64,000 bases of DNA, from contig CAZIFC010000007.1 in the NCBI GenBank assembly GCA_964538355.1, positions 1-64,000 of the forward strand, read 5' to 3'. Below the pieces are notes generated by a model, which searched no databases, was not told the origin of the DNA, and saw only the letters and a program-made list of their open reading frames with translations. Shown here one piece after another: positions 55,614-64,000 of the stretch (positions are counted from its first letter, which is position 1; the number at the start of each line of letters is the position of its first letter). The stretch comes from Bilophila sp964538355. Lineage in GTDB: Bacteria > Desulfobacterota > Desulfovibrionia > Desulfovibrionales > Desulfovibrionaceae. The position numbers and the translations under genes are program-made.

Positions 55614-56877
55614 CCTCTAGAACAGAGGATTTTTTACACAATTTACGAAGTGTTGAAATCATCTTATTTCCTCTGGCGGTATCCGCTTCATCTCGTAGAA
55701 TGTGTGCTCGACGTTTTGTTTCTTCCGTGTGTGGGATGTTTTTTTCTAGCAAGCCCTCGAGAGGAAAGCTGGTAAGCACACTGGCTATTTGGGCCGATGT
55801 TCCAGGAATATCCAATGGATTTTTTGTTGTACGCGCTTTTTCAGCTGTCTCAGGCTGCCGTAGACAAGCAACTGCCGAGGCAATATCCTCCTTTCGCTCT
55901 GAACAGTGTAATACTGCAACCGAACGTTCGCGCCCTTTTTGCCTGTTACCAATATCTAGTACGGGGATACCAAGACTAGGAATTTCCGCTACTCCACTAG
56001 AAGAATTACCTATAACGGCATCTGCATAGCGGCCTGCATTGATATATAATTCAGCGCCAAGAGACATGAAAAAACGCATTTTGGAATCCCGTAAGGCTTC
56101 TTTTCGTAAGAACATGTTAATTTCTTCCGCTCCTGCATCGGCATTGGAACCGGTAAAAACATAATACCAGTCTTCCTGTGCGCGCAGAACTTCCAAAAGG
56201 TTATCCACATGTGTTTTTGAAGATTGACTCTCTAGGGTCACAGGATGATATGTAACCACTACATAGGGAACGTTTTCTGGCAGCTGTAGACGCTTCCTGA
56301 CATCCCTTTCATCCAATACAGGCAGAGTATAGGTATTTTCCACGCCTGAGGAACCAACGAGCCAAATATGGTCTGGGTTTTCTCCCATCTGTACAACTCG
56401 TTGACGGTTAACTTCGCACGAGACGAAATGAAGATGAGACATTTTGGTAATGGCATGGCGAAAATTTTCATCAATAGCACCCAGTGACGTGCCTCCTCCG
56501 TAAAGGTGAGCTACGGGTATACGCATAACAGTAGCGACTGAAGCGGCACAAAATGCTTCGTAGCGGTCACCCAGTACAACGAGTAGATCAGGTTGCAGGT
56601 CGCGCAGTGCCTTACCATAGCCTTCCATGGCTCTTCCCATACTGGCGCATATTCCAACAGGAGAATTATCTACCAGTTTCATATCTACCTTATAGATCGA
56701 GGCATATCCGTCTTGGTCAATCTCCGCTAGGGTATTACCATAGGCATTGGACAAATGTGCTCCACTGACAAGAATGCTGAGCGCAACAGACTGGTTGCGA
56801 GCAATTGCGTCAATAACTCCGCGAAGAAGTCCATAATCGGCTCTAGTGCCTGTAAAAACCGTTATCTTTCTGCTCAT
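55546..56877 (-). CDS. neuC: Hydrolysing UDP-sugar 2-epimerase (NeuC/LegG family), C-terminus altered by IS
   Basis: A 443-residue frame; NeuC/LegG proteins are about 370-390 residues. The body has ITVFTGTRADYGLLRGVI, VLGDRYEAFCAASVA, HLYGGGTSLGAIDENFRHAITKM and IGNSSSGVAEIPSLG, the hallmark of the UDP-GlcNAc (or diacetylbacillosamine) 2-epimerase that releases UDP. The last part, about 60 residues, is low-complexity and runs into the IS remnant in another frame, so it is probably foreign. In a Leg pathway the product would be 2,4-diacetamido-2,4,6-trideoxymannose. The ATG overlaps the neuB stop (ATGA). Activity may survive because the catalytic part is intact. Confidence 0.9.
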   Translation of the reverse strand: MSRKITVFTGTRADYGLLRGVIDAIARNQSVALSILVSGAHLSNAYGNTLAEIDQDGYASIYKVDMKLVDNSPVGICASMGRAMEGYGKALRDLQPDLLVVLGDRYEAFCAASVATVMRIPVAHLYGGGTSLGAIDENFRHAITKMSHLHFVSCEVNRQRVVQMGENPDHIWLVGSSGVENTYTLPVLDERDVRKRLQLPENVPYVVVTYHPVTLESQSSKTHVDNLLEVLRAQEDWYYVFTGSNADAGAEEINMFLRKEALRDSKMRFFMSLGAELYINAGRYADAVIGNSSSGVAEIPSLGIPVLDIGNRQKGRERSVAVLHCSERKEDIASAVACLRQPETAEKARTTKNPLDIPGTSAQIASVLTSFPLEGLLEKNIPHTEETKRRAHILRDEADTARGNKMISTLRKLCKKSSVLEDGYVSNSSEQEAVVENSAASLG

Positions 56878-57902
56878 AACAACTCGTCCTCTTTGTAGTC
56901 ACGTTCCGCAGTGCGACCAAGGTATTCATCCCAGTGGATGGCGGAGATGCCAGAGCCGGGACGCTTAGTCGTGAGGTTTTCGGTGGTGAACACTTCGCCC
57001 TTTTCAATATCCTTGGCGGCCACGAGGCTCTTTCGCGCTGCAACGGCATTTGCTATTTCTTCGGGAGCGGGTTTTTTTATGCCATTGCCAAGGGCTCTTT
57101 CCACGTTTCGCACACAGCGGACAAGGCTGTACAGTTCGTCGGGGCTCAAGCTGGCCTTATGATCTGGGCCCTCCATATTCTTGTCCAGCGTAAAATGTTT
57201 TTCAATAATGCTGGCTCCCATGGCTGCGGCAGCCACGGAAATCTCTATACCAGGCGTGTGGTCGGAATAACCTATGCCCGCAATGCCGGGGAACGCGGCC
57301 TTCATGGCGGTCATGGCATTGAGATTCACATCATCAAGATAGGCCGGGTATTCCGTTGTGCAATGAAGCAAGGTCACTAGGCTACGGGGAGTTCCAGACT
57401 TTTCGAGAATACCTAGGGCCGTATCTACTTCCCCCAGTGTAGCCATCCCCGTGGACATTATGATCGGTTCCCCATAGGAGGCGACCTTACGCAGATAGGG
57501 AACATTGGTGATTTCCCCAGAAGGTATTTTCCATAAATGGAGATCCATAGAATGAAGTAGAGCCACAGAATGGATATCGAATGCGGTGCACCAGAACATG
57601 ATCCCCCGTTTTTCACAGTACGCTTTTAAAGCGGGAAGATGCTCTTGGGGCATACGGATTTTGTTGATCATCTTCAGCTGGTTCTCTTCGCTACCCGTGT
57701 TTTCCTTTTGATAGTTTGCCTTTTGGGCGAATTTAGAGATATGTGCTTTGGGGATAGACGTCTGGAACTTCACAATATCAGCACCGGCGTTTGCAGCGAG
57801 ATCAATGAGTTTATACGCAAGGTTGACGTCGCCGTTGTGATTAACTCCAGCTTCTGCGATGATAGTAATAGCTTTCTTTACATCCACAACAGAATTCTCC
57901 AT
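56874..57902 (-). CDS. neuB: Sialic/legionaminic acid synthase (NeuB/LegI family)
   Basis: A 342-residue enzyme condensing a manno-configured amino sugar with phosphoenolpyruvate to give a nonulosonic acid. The TIM barrel (about 10-280) has IIAEAGVNHNGDVNLAYKLI, FQTSIPKAHIS, KIPSGEITNVPYL, MSTGMATLGEVD and GYSDHTPGIEI. The C-terminal SAF antifreeze-like domain (about 285-342) has SLVAAKDIEKGEV and KRPGSGISA. The partner genes LegB and LegC suggest legionaminic rather than sialic acid. The ATG is two bases after the legC stop; no separate ribosome binding site is visible, so translation is coupled. Confidence 0.93.
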   Translation of the reverse strand: MENSVVDVKKAITIIAEAGVNHNGDVNLAYKLIDLAANAGADIVKFQTSIPKAHISKFAQKANYQKENTGSEENQLKMINKIRMPQEHLPALKAYCEKRGIMFWCTAFDIHSVALLHSMDLHLWKIPSGEITNVPYLRKVASYGEPIIMSTGMATLGEVDTALGILEKSGTPRSLVTLLHCTTEYPAYLDDVNLNAMTAMKAAFPGIAGIGYSDHTPGIEISVAAAAMGASIIEKHFTLDKNMEGPDHKASLSPDELYSLVRCVRNVERALGNGIKKPAPEEIANAVAARKSLVAAKDIEKGEVFTTENLTTKRPGSGISAIHWDEYLGRTAERDYKEDELL

Positions 57903-57904
57903 TT

Positions 57905-59047
57905 TTATTGATTGAATCCGCTAGGGATATTAACAAGTCTGTTCGCGATGTCATTCGCCGTAGAAAGATCGCCGCATATACAGTTCTCGTACATGGGCAA
58001 CGTATTGAGTGGAGTCCACACAGGGCGGGTCATGAAATCGGAATTGTAAGTTTCCGTAAGAAAGGTGTCGCGCTCTGTCCTATTATTGAATAAAATGGCG
58101 CAAAGCCAGTAGTTGGAACGCGAGTTTTTTGGTTCCCTAATGAATGTCCAAGGAGTACTGTGGATCAGCTCAGCGTAACGCTCAGCCCTCCAACGCTTCC
58201 GTTCTAGGATAGTCTCCAGCATTTCCATTTGGGCGCATCCCAATGCAGCGTTAATATTGGGCATACGGAAATTCCAAGCCACATGGTCATGCCTATATTC
58301 CCATTTGTGCGGGAGCTTCGCTGTAGTCGTCAGATGCTTGACAAGCTTGCCAAGCTCGAGATCATCGGTGAGCACTGCACCGCCGCCACCCGTCGTAACG
58401 GTCTTGTTGCCATTGAAGGATAGACAACCCAATCGAGCGAATCGACCGCAATGCTTCTCTTTATACCAGCTTCCTAGGGCTTCCGCCGCGTCTTCAATAA
58501 GTTCAATATGCCATTCAGCGCAGATGTCTGCAATTTCGTCGATGGCGCAGGGGAGACCGAAGGTATGCATGGGCACACAGGCCGCAACCCGCCTGCCATT
58601 TTCTTTGAGCACACATTTACGGTCTTCCACGCGACAACTTTCTTCAAGGAAAGTCCTCAGGGCAAGGGGGGACATTCCGAGGTTAATGGGATCAATATCT
58701 ATGAATATGGGCTTTGCCCCGGTATGGGAGATAGCATTGGCTGTGGCGACGAATGATATGGATTGGGTAATGACATATTCACCGTATTCCACACCGATTA
58801 TATGCAGAGCTACCTCAAGCGCAGAAGTGCCATTCACGCAGACTACGGCTCGAGCTGCTCCCGTATATTCTTCAAGCATGTGCTCCATATTATTTACATA
58901 GGCACCCACGCTGGAGACAAACGTCGAGTCCACTGCGTCTATGAGATATTTTTTTTCATTACCCATAAAAATGGGAGCATGTAGGGAGACTGGCCCTTCC
59001 CGAAAATTCTGCACTCGCCGCATATCGCTGATGAGCTGTTTAAACAT
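57905..59047 (-). CDS. legC: LegC-type aminotransferase (DegT/DnrJ family)
   Basis: A 380-residue PLP enzyme of the sugar-aminotransferase family. The start VSLHAPIFMGNEKKYLIDAVDSTFVSSVG matches LegC proteins, which aminate the 4-keto-sugar made by LegB. The PLP lysine is in SFNGNKTVTTGGGGAVL, and VCVNGTSALEVAL and LIEDAAEALGSWYKEKHCG are the family's cofactor and active-site blocks. I chose ATG 59047; GTG 59056 is also open. It is 15 bases after legB and two bases before neuB, so the three are one operon. Confidence 0.92.
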   Translation of the reverse strand: MFKQLISDMRRVQNFREGPVSLHAPIFMGNEKKYLIDAVDSTFVSSVGAYVNNMEHMLEEYTGAARAVVCVNGTSALEVALHIIGVEYGEYVITQSISFVATANAISHTGAKPIFIDIDPINLGMSPLALRTFLEESCRVEDRKCVLKENGRRVAACVPMHTFGLPCAIDEIADICAEWHIELIEDAAEALGSWYKEKHCGRFARLGCLSFNGNKTVTTGGGGAVLTDDLELGKLVKHLTTTAKLPHKWEYRHDHVAWNFRMPNINAALGCAQMEMLETILERKRWRAERYAELIHSTPWTFIREPKNSRSNYWLCAILFNNRTERDTFLTETYNSDFMTRPVWTPLNTLPMYENCICGDLSTANDIANRLVNIPSGFNQ

Positions 59048-59062
59048 AAGTTTCACTTCGTG

Positions 59063-60058
59063 CTAGATGGTGTACTGCCCGATTTTATATTGGGCGAGGT
59101 TATCCTTGTTGCAGAACCAATTGATGGTTTCCTTCAATCCGCGTTTAAAGCCTTCTTGGCCGCCGTATGCAGGATTCCACCCAGTAAGTTCCTTCAGCCT
59201 AGAGTTGTCGGCCCACAAACGTTCGACCTCACTCTTGCTGGGGCGCAGGCGTTCATTTTCACAGGTGATGGAGACTTCCACTCCCATGGTTTTTGCGATG
59301 AGACAAACTAAATCACCGATGGAGATTTCAAAACCGGAACCGCCATTCAGTACCTTGCCAATGCTCTTTTCCGAGTTCATCACCGCTTCAAAGGCACTCG
59401 CGGTATCTATGACAAAGCTGAAGTCGCGCGTGGGGCGTAGGCTACCCAGGCGGATTTCTCTCATTCCTGAGGCGATCTGTGTGATAATGGTGGGAATGAC
59501 GGCGCGCGTCGATTGCCGAGGGCCGTAGGTATTGAATGGCCGCAAGACTGACACCGGCATTTCGAAGGCTCGGTAAAACGAAAGAGCCAGTTGGTCTGCT
59601 CCAATCTTGGTAGCGGAATATGGTGATTGCCCCTGGAGGGGATGTTCCTCGGTAATTGGCACAAACTGAGCGGAACCGTAGACTTCGCTGGTGGAGGTAT
59701 GCACGACCTTGACGCCAAGATCCCTCGCTGCCTGCAGGATGTTCAATGTTCCTTTAATGTTGGTATCTACATAGCTGTCGGGGGAATGGTACGAATAAGG
59801 GATAGCGATGAGTGCGGCAAGATGCAGCACTGTGTCGCAGCCCTTCATGGCAGTACGCACCCCATTGGGGTCGCGCACATCACCTGCGAATATGCTGAGT
59901 TCCTTTTTGATTTCAGTGGGGGAATGGTCAAGCCAGCCCCAGGAATCAAAAGAATTATAAAGAACAAAGGCTCGTATTGAATATCCTTTGCGAACGAGAT
60001 ATTCAGTAAGGTGGGAGCCTATGAAGCCGTCCGCTCCTGTAACAAGAATTTTTTTCAT
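59063..60058 (-). CDS. legB: LegB-type UDP-GlcNAc 4,6-dehydratase (SDR family)
   Basis: A 331-residue NAD-dependent extended short-chain dehydrogenase. The cofactor motif GADGFIGSHL lies at residues 8-17, the catalytic Ser/Tyr/Lys set is in TSTSEVYGS and YSATKIG, and the LegB-type word NSFDSWGWLDH is near residue 40. LegB starts the legionaminic acid route by making the 4-keto-6-deoxy sugar, which LegC then aminates. ATG 60058 follows GGAG; an earlier ATG would add an unsupported leader that overlaps the upstream gene's end. First gene of the Leg cassette after the giant KpsC-like protein. Confidence 0.92.
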   Translation of the reverse strand: MKKILVTGADGFIGSHLTEYLVRKGYSIRAFVLYNSFDSWGWLDHSPTEIKKELSIFAGDVRDPNGVRTAMKGCDTVLHLAALIAIPYSYHSPDSYVDTNIKGTLNILQAARDLGVKVVHTSTSEVYGSAQFVPITEEHPLQGQSPYSATKIGADQLALSFYRAFEMPVSVLRPFNTYGPRQSTRAVIPTIITQIASGMREIRLGSLRPTRDFSFVIDTASAFEAVMNSEKSIGKVLNGGSGFEISIGDLVCLIAKTMGVEVSITCENERLRPSKSEVERLWADNSRLKELTGWNPAYGGQEGFKRGLKETINWFCNKDNLAQYKIGQYTI

Positions 60059-60071
60059 ATTTTTCTCCATA

Positions 60072-63000
60072 TTAGTGAATAGGAATGCCCTCAGTAATTT
60101 GATCAACAACAAAATCGATATTCTTATCCCCTTCTATCATAAATCTTCTGATTAAATCATTACGATACCAAGGGACGGTACGGAAAGAGTTGCTACCTCG
60201 CACAAAGGCGTACGGATATGGCCTAGTCAAGTTGGCAGTTTTTACATAGTGTAGGCAGGCCGCTCCTCTTAGCCGTGTTTCCGCATCGGGTTGAGGAAAA
60301 GACGGAGAGGTGAGGAGCTGGGTATAGTCCTCTCTACTTTTGGGGAATATGGCATTGAAAGGCACCTGATCATACCCAGCATGGGACATCACTGCGCAAG
60401 GGACATCGAGAGCAGACAATTCCCACGCAGCAGTTCCCAGCCAGAGAACTGCCAAATCCATGATGCCTATGAGGGATTGCAGCGTCATTTCCTGTGGGTT
60501 GATATACAGGACATTGGGCGGAAATTCGCGGGGCAAGACATCGCGCAATGTCTGTCTGGCACGAACCGAGGCAGTGGGGTTGCTTTCATGAGGATGAGGG
60601 CGAATCAGCACGATAATGTTGGGATTGCTGACCGCTACCTCGATGGAATGGCGCAACCAGTCGCAGATATCCTCGTGGGCGGGACCACCTAGCTTATGTT
60701 CGGCTTGGTCAAAAAGTAGTCTGCCAATGCAGCAGATGATGCGCTTGCTCTTGGCCTTTTGTTCCCGTAGGTAGTCTAATGTTTCGTTATGTGTCACGAT
60801 CACATCCGCCAGTAAATTCTGGCGTATCTGTTCCAGTGCGGCAAGGAATTTTGGAGAATTCCGTTCTTTGGTATACCATGGTTCAAAGCGGCTTCTCGTA
60901 GGGAGGAAAGAAAGACGGCAGTCGGGCCAGAGCGTCATATCGAGTCCTGAAACCCGTGTGCTTATGTCCGAACGGGAGTGAACAAGATCGTAATTGGCCA
61001 CATTTTTATAATAGATAAAATGAACAAGATTACATCCCTTTTCTGCAAGATATCTGCGTAGAGCTGACTCTGGCAGGTTATAGGCGAACTGACTCATTAC
61101 TGCGATTTTTGGTGGCCTGTGCATATCTTCTAACTGTCGACACAGGGCATGTATCCATGCAACTACACTGTCAGTCCTCTTCAGCAACCGTCTGAACTGC
61201 CGCTGTATGTCGGGACTCTCCCAATCGAATTCGTATCGCCGGACAAGAATGGTGATGGCCTCAAAAAAACAGCCATAGAAATTGACGCCCACAGCCTCGA
61301 TGCGCTTGCTGTCGTAATCCAGCGTCCATTCAAGTTGAAGTGTCCCCGATGTGTGCGGAAGGGCATAGGCAAACTTTGCTAGGGGGTGGAAGAGCGGAAC
61401 ATTCAAAGGAATATGGTTATTGAACATAGGCCACACAGCGTAACCACGTTTACGCAGGGTGTATAGCACTACGGGGAGGATGGCTGAAAAGAAAGTGCCA
61501 TAGTTTCCGAAAAAAATAATACCTTTTGGATGGTTGATAGTAGGAGCGTTGTTGACAATGGCCGCACTCTCCAAGTAATGACGGTAAATACTGATATCGT
61601 TCCCTCGGGCAAGTTTTGAGACGAATGGAACGGTACTATCGTTCCTCTGAAGATGTGCCTGAAGGTTCCCCTTTAGCATATTTACGCGCCATTTCTTGGC
61701 GCGTTGTCCTCGTAGGTTGTCTTTTTGCGCAGCAAGCTTTTGTTTATCCCATATTGGGCAGGCGATATTTCTGGGTAGAAGTGAAGCCTCTAGAATATAC
61801 GCGAGTTCTTGCTCAAGGTTTTCTCGTAGCATATTCACGACCAGAAGCACCATATCGTACTCATCTTTGCCCATGCCTTCACGGCTGTTTCCATCTGCAA
61901 TTTCCTGTGCAAGCTCACGCATGCGGACGCGGTTTTCCTTCAGGCTCTCGTGCATGAACATGACGAAGAGCTCGGAAAAATCCTTACACCCCTTGGCGAT
62001 ACGCGCTTTCCTATACAAATCGAAGAATATTAGGCGCATCTCGACATGCTTTTCAATGCATGTTTCCTTAATTTCAGAACGCCTGTTGTTGTATAGAGAA
62101 AAAAGCAGTTCGGCATACCATTCGGGCGTGCAGCTGGCCGCATCGTCATTGACTAACCTTCTAAGCTCGTCATACGCGAAGCACATAATGAGTATTCTGG
62201 TGTAATAGAGTAAAGCTCTACTGCGTGGCTTGAAGCTAACGGGAAGCCGGAGCACTGGTGGATGGGAATCATGAAACCAATTTTTGATAACTGAGTCATG
62301 ATAAACTTTATAATAATATATGATGTCCTTATCGCTCAGGACGCCAAGCCTTCCAAACCATCCTGAAGATTGATGCAGGATATAATCGAGTTGTTCATAG
62401 TTGAGCTGGTAGTAAGCCTGTAATATGAGTGCATAGAATACGCTTATTGCTTTGTATATCGGAAAAAGCGATAGGAACTCCGAAAGCTTCGGCATCTGTA
62501 TGGAAAGAGAGAGCATGTCGGCCATGATATGCCCGAATATGGATGTTCTCAGGTGTTCATCGATGATAGGATCTATGTCTGGCTCGTTATGGAAGCTGAC
62601 GCGCATGTCAAGGACGCCAAAACGGCTATCAGGCTGGAATATTTCTTGGATGGCTTCGTAAAAACGACCGAGGTCGGGACGCTGGCGCGTATACCAGAAG
62701 GCCAGCGCGGACTGTGGAGTAATGCGCTCAAAGGAATACGGTGCCATGTACGAAGTGCTTAAAAACGATGCGAGTACAAACTGTTTTCTAGTTAAAGACC
62801 TCGGTCGTTCATGGATGAAAGTATCTTCTGTGAGTCCCCAGCCCGTGTACCATGCCGGAGTGTACGCTACGGTATGCTTTCCCCGGAGGATGGCTTCTAC
62901 CCCCTGAGAGACACCGTGCACATGTACGGAGCGGGCACCTTCCAGATAGTCGTCAATGTCGGCGAGATGTTTCAACAGGACGCAACGCCGCTTGATTGAT

Positions 63001-64000
63001 GTCGGGAGGTCAGGCTGGGCAATCACGGTATAGCCGCTCAATGCTAGGGCAAGGATTTTACCCTCCTGTTCCTTTTTAGCGACCGATAGGATAAACTGAT
63101 TAAAGGAAAGGCCGTCCAGATGATTTTGCCAGATGGCGAGGATCGTAGTCTTGCCGTAATCTTTAATCTTTCTGCCAGAAGCCTCCAACGTCGCCCCGTA
63201 CAGAATAGCCTGAAACTTTTGTAGTTCTTGAAGAAAATATTCTACTTTTTCAAGCTCCTGAGAAGAATTCAACTTGTCGCCGTGTCTCTGCACGAACGAG
63301 AGCATCTGCATATCCCGGACTGCATCAACATTCCTGCGCCCTCTAACTTGGGTCAACCACAACGGGGAGGGATAACTCTTCCTCCAACCGTAGCTGCTGA
63401 GCACGGATTCACAGAAATGAAGAACGGGAAGGGAGTTGCGGGCTGCGGTCTCGCGTACCTGTTTTGGTACGTTGTCCCCCACCCAGACAACGGTACAATC
63501 GCGCAACAGATTGATGGCGGTGTGAAACGTGCTGGTCTTGAGAGAAAACACATGATAAGTCCTCAATTTATCCGCAAGCATGCTTGTGTTTTTCATATTG
63601 AGTAGCACAGCTCTGGGCGCATTGGGGAACGGGGGATTCGGGGTTATTGGGGTAAGCAGAAGTTGTCTTATCAGCTCCTTGGAAAGGGGACTTAGCATCA
63701 CCCCCGCTTCCTCCAAGCAAGAAAGCAGGTTTTTCGGCACGGTATCCAGCTCGGGTGCCAGACAGCACGCTACCTTGACGTGGAGTAGTATATGGCGCAG
63801 GCACGCCTCGTTCATGTCCTCAGACGGCAGCATAACGATGTTGTCGAGCTTGGCTACGTCCGCTACGTCACACATGAATTTGCGGGAGTGGTGCAGTATC
63901 AGGATAAATTTTTCTGCATCACCATGCCCTGTGTCCGTGAAAAATAGGGCAGGAAAAAATTTTGCCGTCCGGGCAACATCTATCTTGCCTATGATGCTAC
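60072..64000 (-). CDS. Giant KpsC-like capsule glycosyltransferase, 5' end outside window
   Basis: At least 1309 residues; the frame stays open past 64000, so the start is not seen. ATG 63875 is internal, since the sequence before it (ending HHSRKFMCDV) reads like protein. The first part has a KpsC-type module: HVHGVSQGVEAILRGKHTVAY, then YTGWGLTEDTFIHERPRSLTRKQF. The middle (about 450-750 from ATG 63875) is helical with TPR-like tone. The last part has IIFFGNYGTFFSAIL, WPMFNNHIPLN, FIYYKN, IRPHPHESNP and LWLGTAAWELSAL, typical of a capsule/surface-polysaccharide transferase. It may be a fusion of Kdo-transferase and polysaccharide-transferase modules. It lies ahead of legB, 13 bases away, so it is in the same transcription unit. 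Confidence 0.8.
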   Translation of the reverse strand, partial: SIIGKIDVARTAKFFPALFFTDTGHGDAEKFILILHHSRKFMCDVADVAKLDNIVMLPSEDMNEACLRHILLHVKVACCLAPELDTVPKNLLSCLEEAGVMLSPLSKELIRQLLLTPITPNPPFPNAPRAVLLNMKNTSMLADKLRTYHVFSLKTSTFHTAINLLRDCTVVWVGDNVPKQVRETAARNSLPVLHFCESVLSSYGWRKSYPSPLWLTQVRGRRNVDAVRDMQMLSFVQRHGDKLNSSQELEKVEYFLQELQKFQAILYGATLEASGRKIKDYGKTTILAIWQNHLDGLSFNQFILSVAKKEQEGKILALALSGYTVIAQPDLPTSIKRRCVLLKHLADIDDYLEGARSVHVHGVSQGVEAILRGKHTVAYTPAWYTGWGLTEDTFIHERPRSLTRKQFVLASFLSTSYMAPYSFERITPQSALAFWYTRQRPDLGRFYEAIQEIFQPDSRFGVLDMRVSFHNEPDIDPIIDEHLRTSIFGHIMADMLSLSIQMPKLSEFLSLFPIYKAISVFYALILQAYYQLNYEQLDYILHQSSGWFGRLGVLSDKDIIYYYKVYHDSVIKNWFHDSHPPVLRLPVSFKPRSRALLYYTRILIMCFAYDELRRLVNDDAASCTPEWYAELLFSLYNNRRSEIKETCIEKHVEMRLIFFDLYRKARIAKGCKDFSELFVMFMHESLKENRVRMRELAQEIADGNSREGMGKDEYDMVLLVVNMLRENLEQELAYILEASLLPRNIACPIWDKQKLAAQKDNLRGQRAKKWRVNMLKGNLQAHLQRNDSTVPFVSKLARGNDISIYRHYLESAAIVNNAPTINHPKGIIFFGNYGTFFSAILPVVLYTLRKRGYAVWPMFNNHIPLNVPLFHPLAKFAYALPHTSGTLQLEWTLDYDSKRIEAVGVNFYGCFFEAITILVRRYEFDWESPDIQRQFRRLLKRTDSVVAWIHALCRQLEDMHRPPKIAVMSQFAYNLPESALRRYLAEKGCNLVHFIYYKNVANYDLVHSRSDISTRVSGLDMTLWPDCRLSFLPTRSRFEPWYTKERNSPKFLAALEQIRQNLLADVIVTHNETLDYLREQKAKSKRIICCIGRLLFDQAEHKLGGPAHEDICDWLRHSIEVAVSNPNIIVLIRPHPHESNPTASVRARQTLRDVLPREFPPNVLYINPQEMTLQSLIGIMDLAVLWLGTAAWELSALDVPCAVMSHAGYDQVPFNAIFPKSREDYTQLLTSPSFPQPDAETRLRGAACLHYVKTANLTRPYPYAFVRGSNSFRTVPWYRNDLIRRFMIEGDKNIDFVVDQITEGIPIH

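Noticed and set aside
54828..55618. Clear terminal inverted repeats and target duplication of the IS remnant
   Set aside because: Only a weak 8-of-11 match between possible ends; the edges are not reliable.
48311..64000. Direct repeat of the tRNA-Leu 3' end marking the other island end
   Set aside because: I read through to 64000 and saw no second copy of the tRNA end; the island edge is probably outside or lost.

Overview
The window reads as chromosomal DNA of a strictly anaerobic, Gram-negative member of the Desulfovibrionaceae (a Bilophila- or Desulfovibrio-like bacterium). This is an inference. It rests on the look of the 16S/23S sequences, the Rhizobium-type MucR/Ros zinc-finger regulator common in this group, the NikKMLQO nickel transporter, the TRAP transporters with paired binding proteins and the multihaem peroxidase. 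Most of the window (about 5-48 kb) has a GC-rich core composition. From about 54 kb to the end composition drops, and a short stretch at 54.1-54.9 kb is very AT-rich, which suggests acquired DNA.

Layout. 1-5.5 kb: a complete rrn operon (tandem promoters, 16S, tRNA-Ile, tRNA-Ala, 23S, 5S, terminator). 5.8-10.6 kb: an EamA permease, an RND efflux pump and a universal stress protein. 10.8-14.4 kb: a five-gene nickel (or cobalt) ECF transporter, nikK-nikM-nikL-nikQ-nikO. 14.5-20 kb: an arylsulfotransferase locus with one exported and one cytosolic ASST-like protein, a DASS-type anion transporter and a Crp/Fnr regulator; two matching palindromes sit at equivalent distances from both transcription units. 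20.3-24.9 kb: RNase R, a cardiolipin synthase whose 3' end overlaps it, and a second UspA. 25.1-31.8 kb: guaB, then guaA-tatB-tatC-hisB-lipoprotein-hisA. 32-41 kb: tRNA-Ala(GGC), an MsrB-MsrA fusion, a KdpD-like N-terminal protein with a histidine kinase and a sigma-54 response regulator, a three-haem CCP-like protein, a MucR regulator and a rhodanese. 41.5-46 kb: a DctP-DctQ-DctM-DctP TRAP locus. 46-48 kb: an EamA permease with its LysR regulator.

From tRNA-Leu(GAG) at 48.3 kb the window changes character. A tyrosine integrase, an excisionase-like gene and a double-HTH LuxR-type gene interrupted at an A8 tract are followed, on the minus strand, by kpsS and kpsC (the Kdo linker transferases of group 2-type capsules), an AT-rich gap, a decayed IS5-type element and a legionaminic/sialic-acid-type cassette (legB-legC-neuB-neuC). 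At the end lies a very large KpsC-like multidomain protein that runs off the window. The simplest reading is a tRNA-anchored genomic island carrying surface-polysaccharide genes, with decay around the IS copy. The most distinctive observations are the phase-variation-like frameshift in the tandem LuxR gene, the paired operator of the arylsulfotransferase locus, the IS-fused neuC end and the giant KpsC-like protein.
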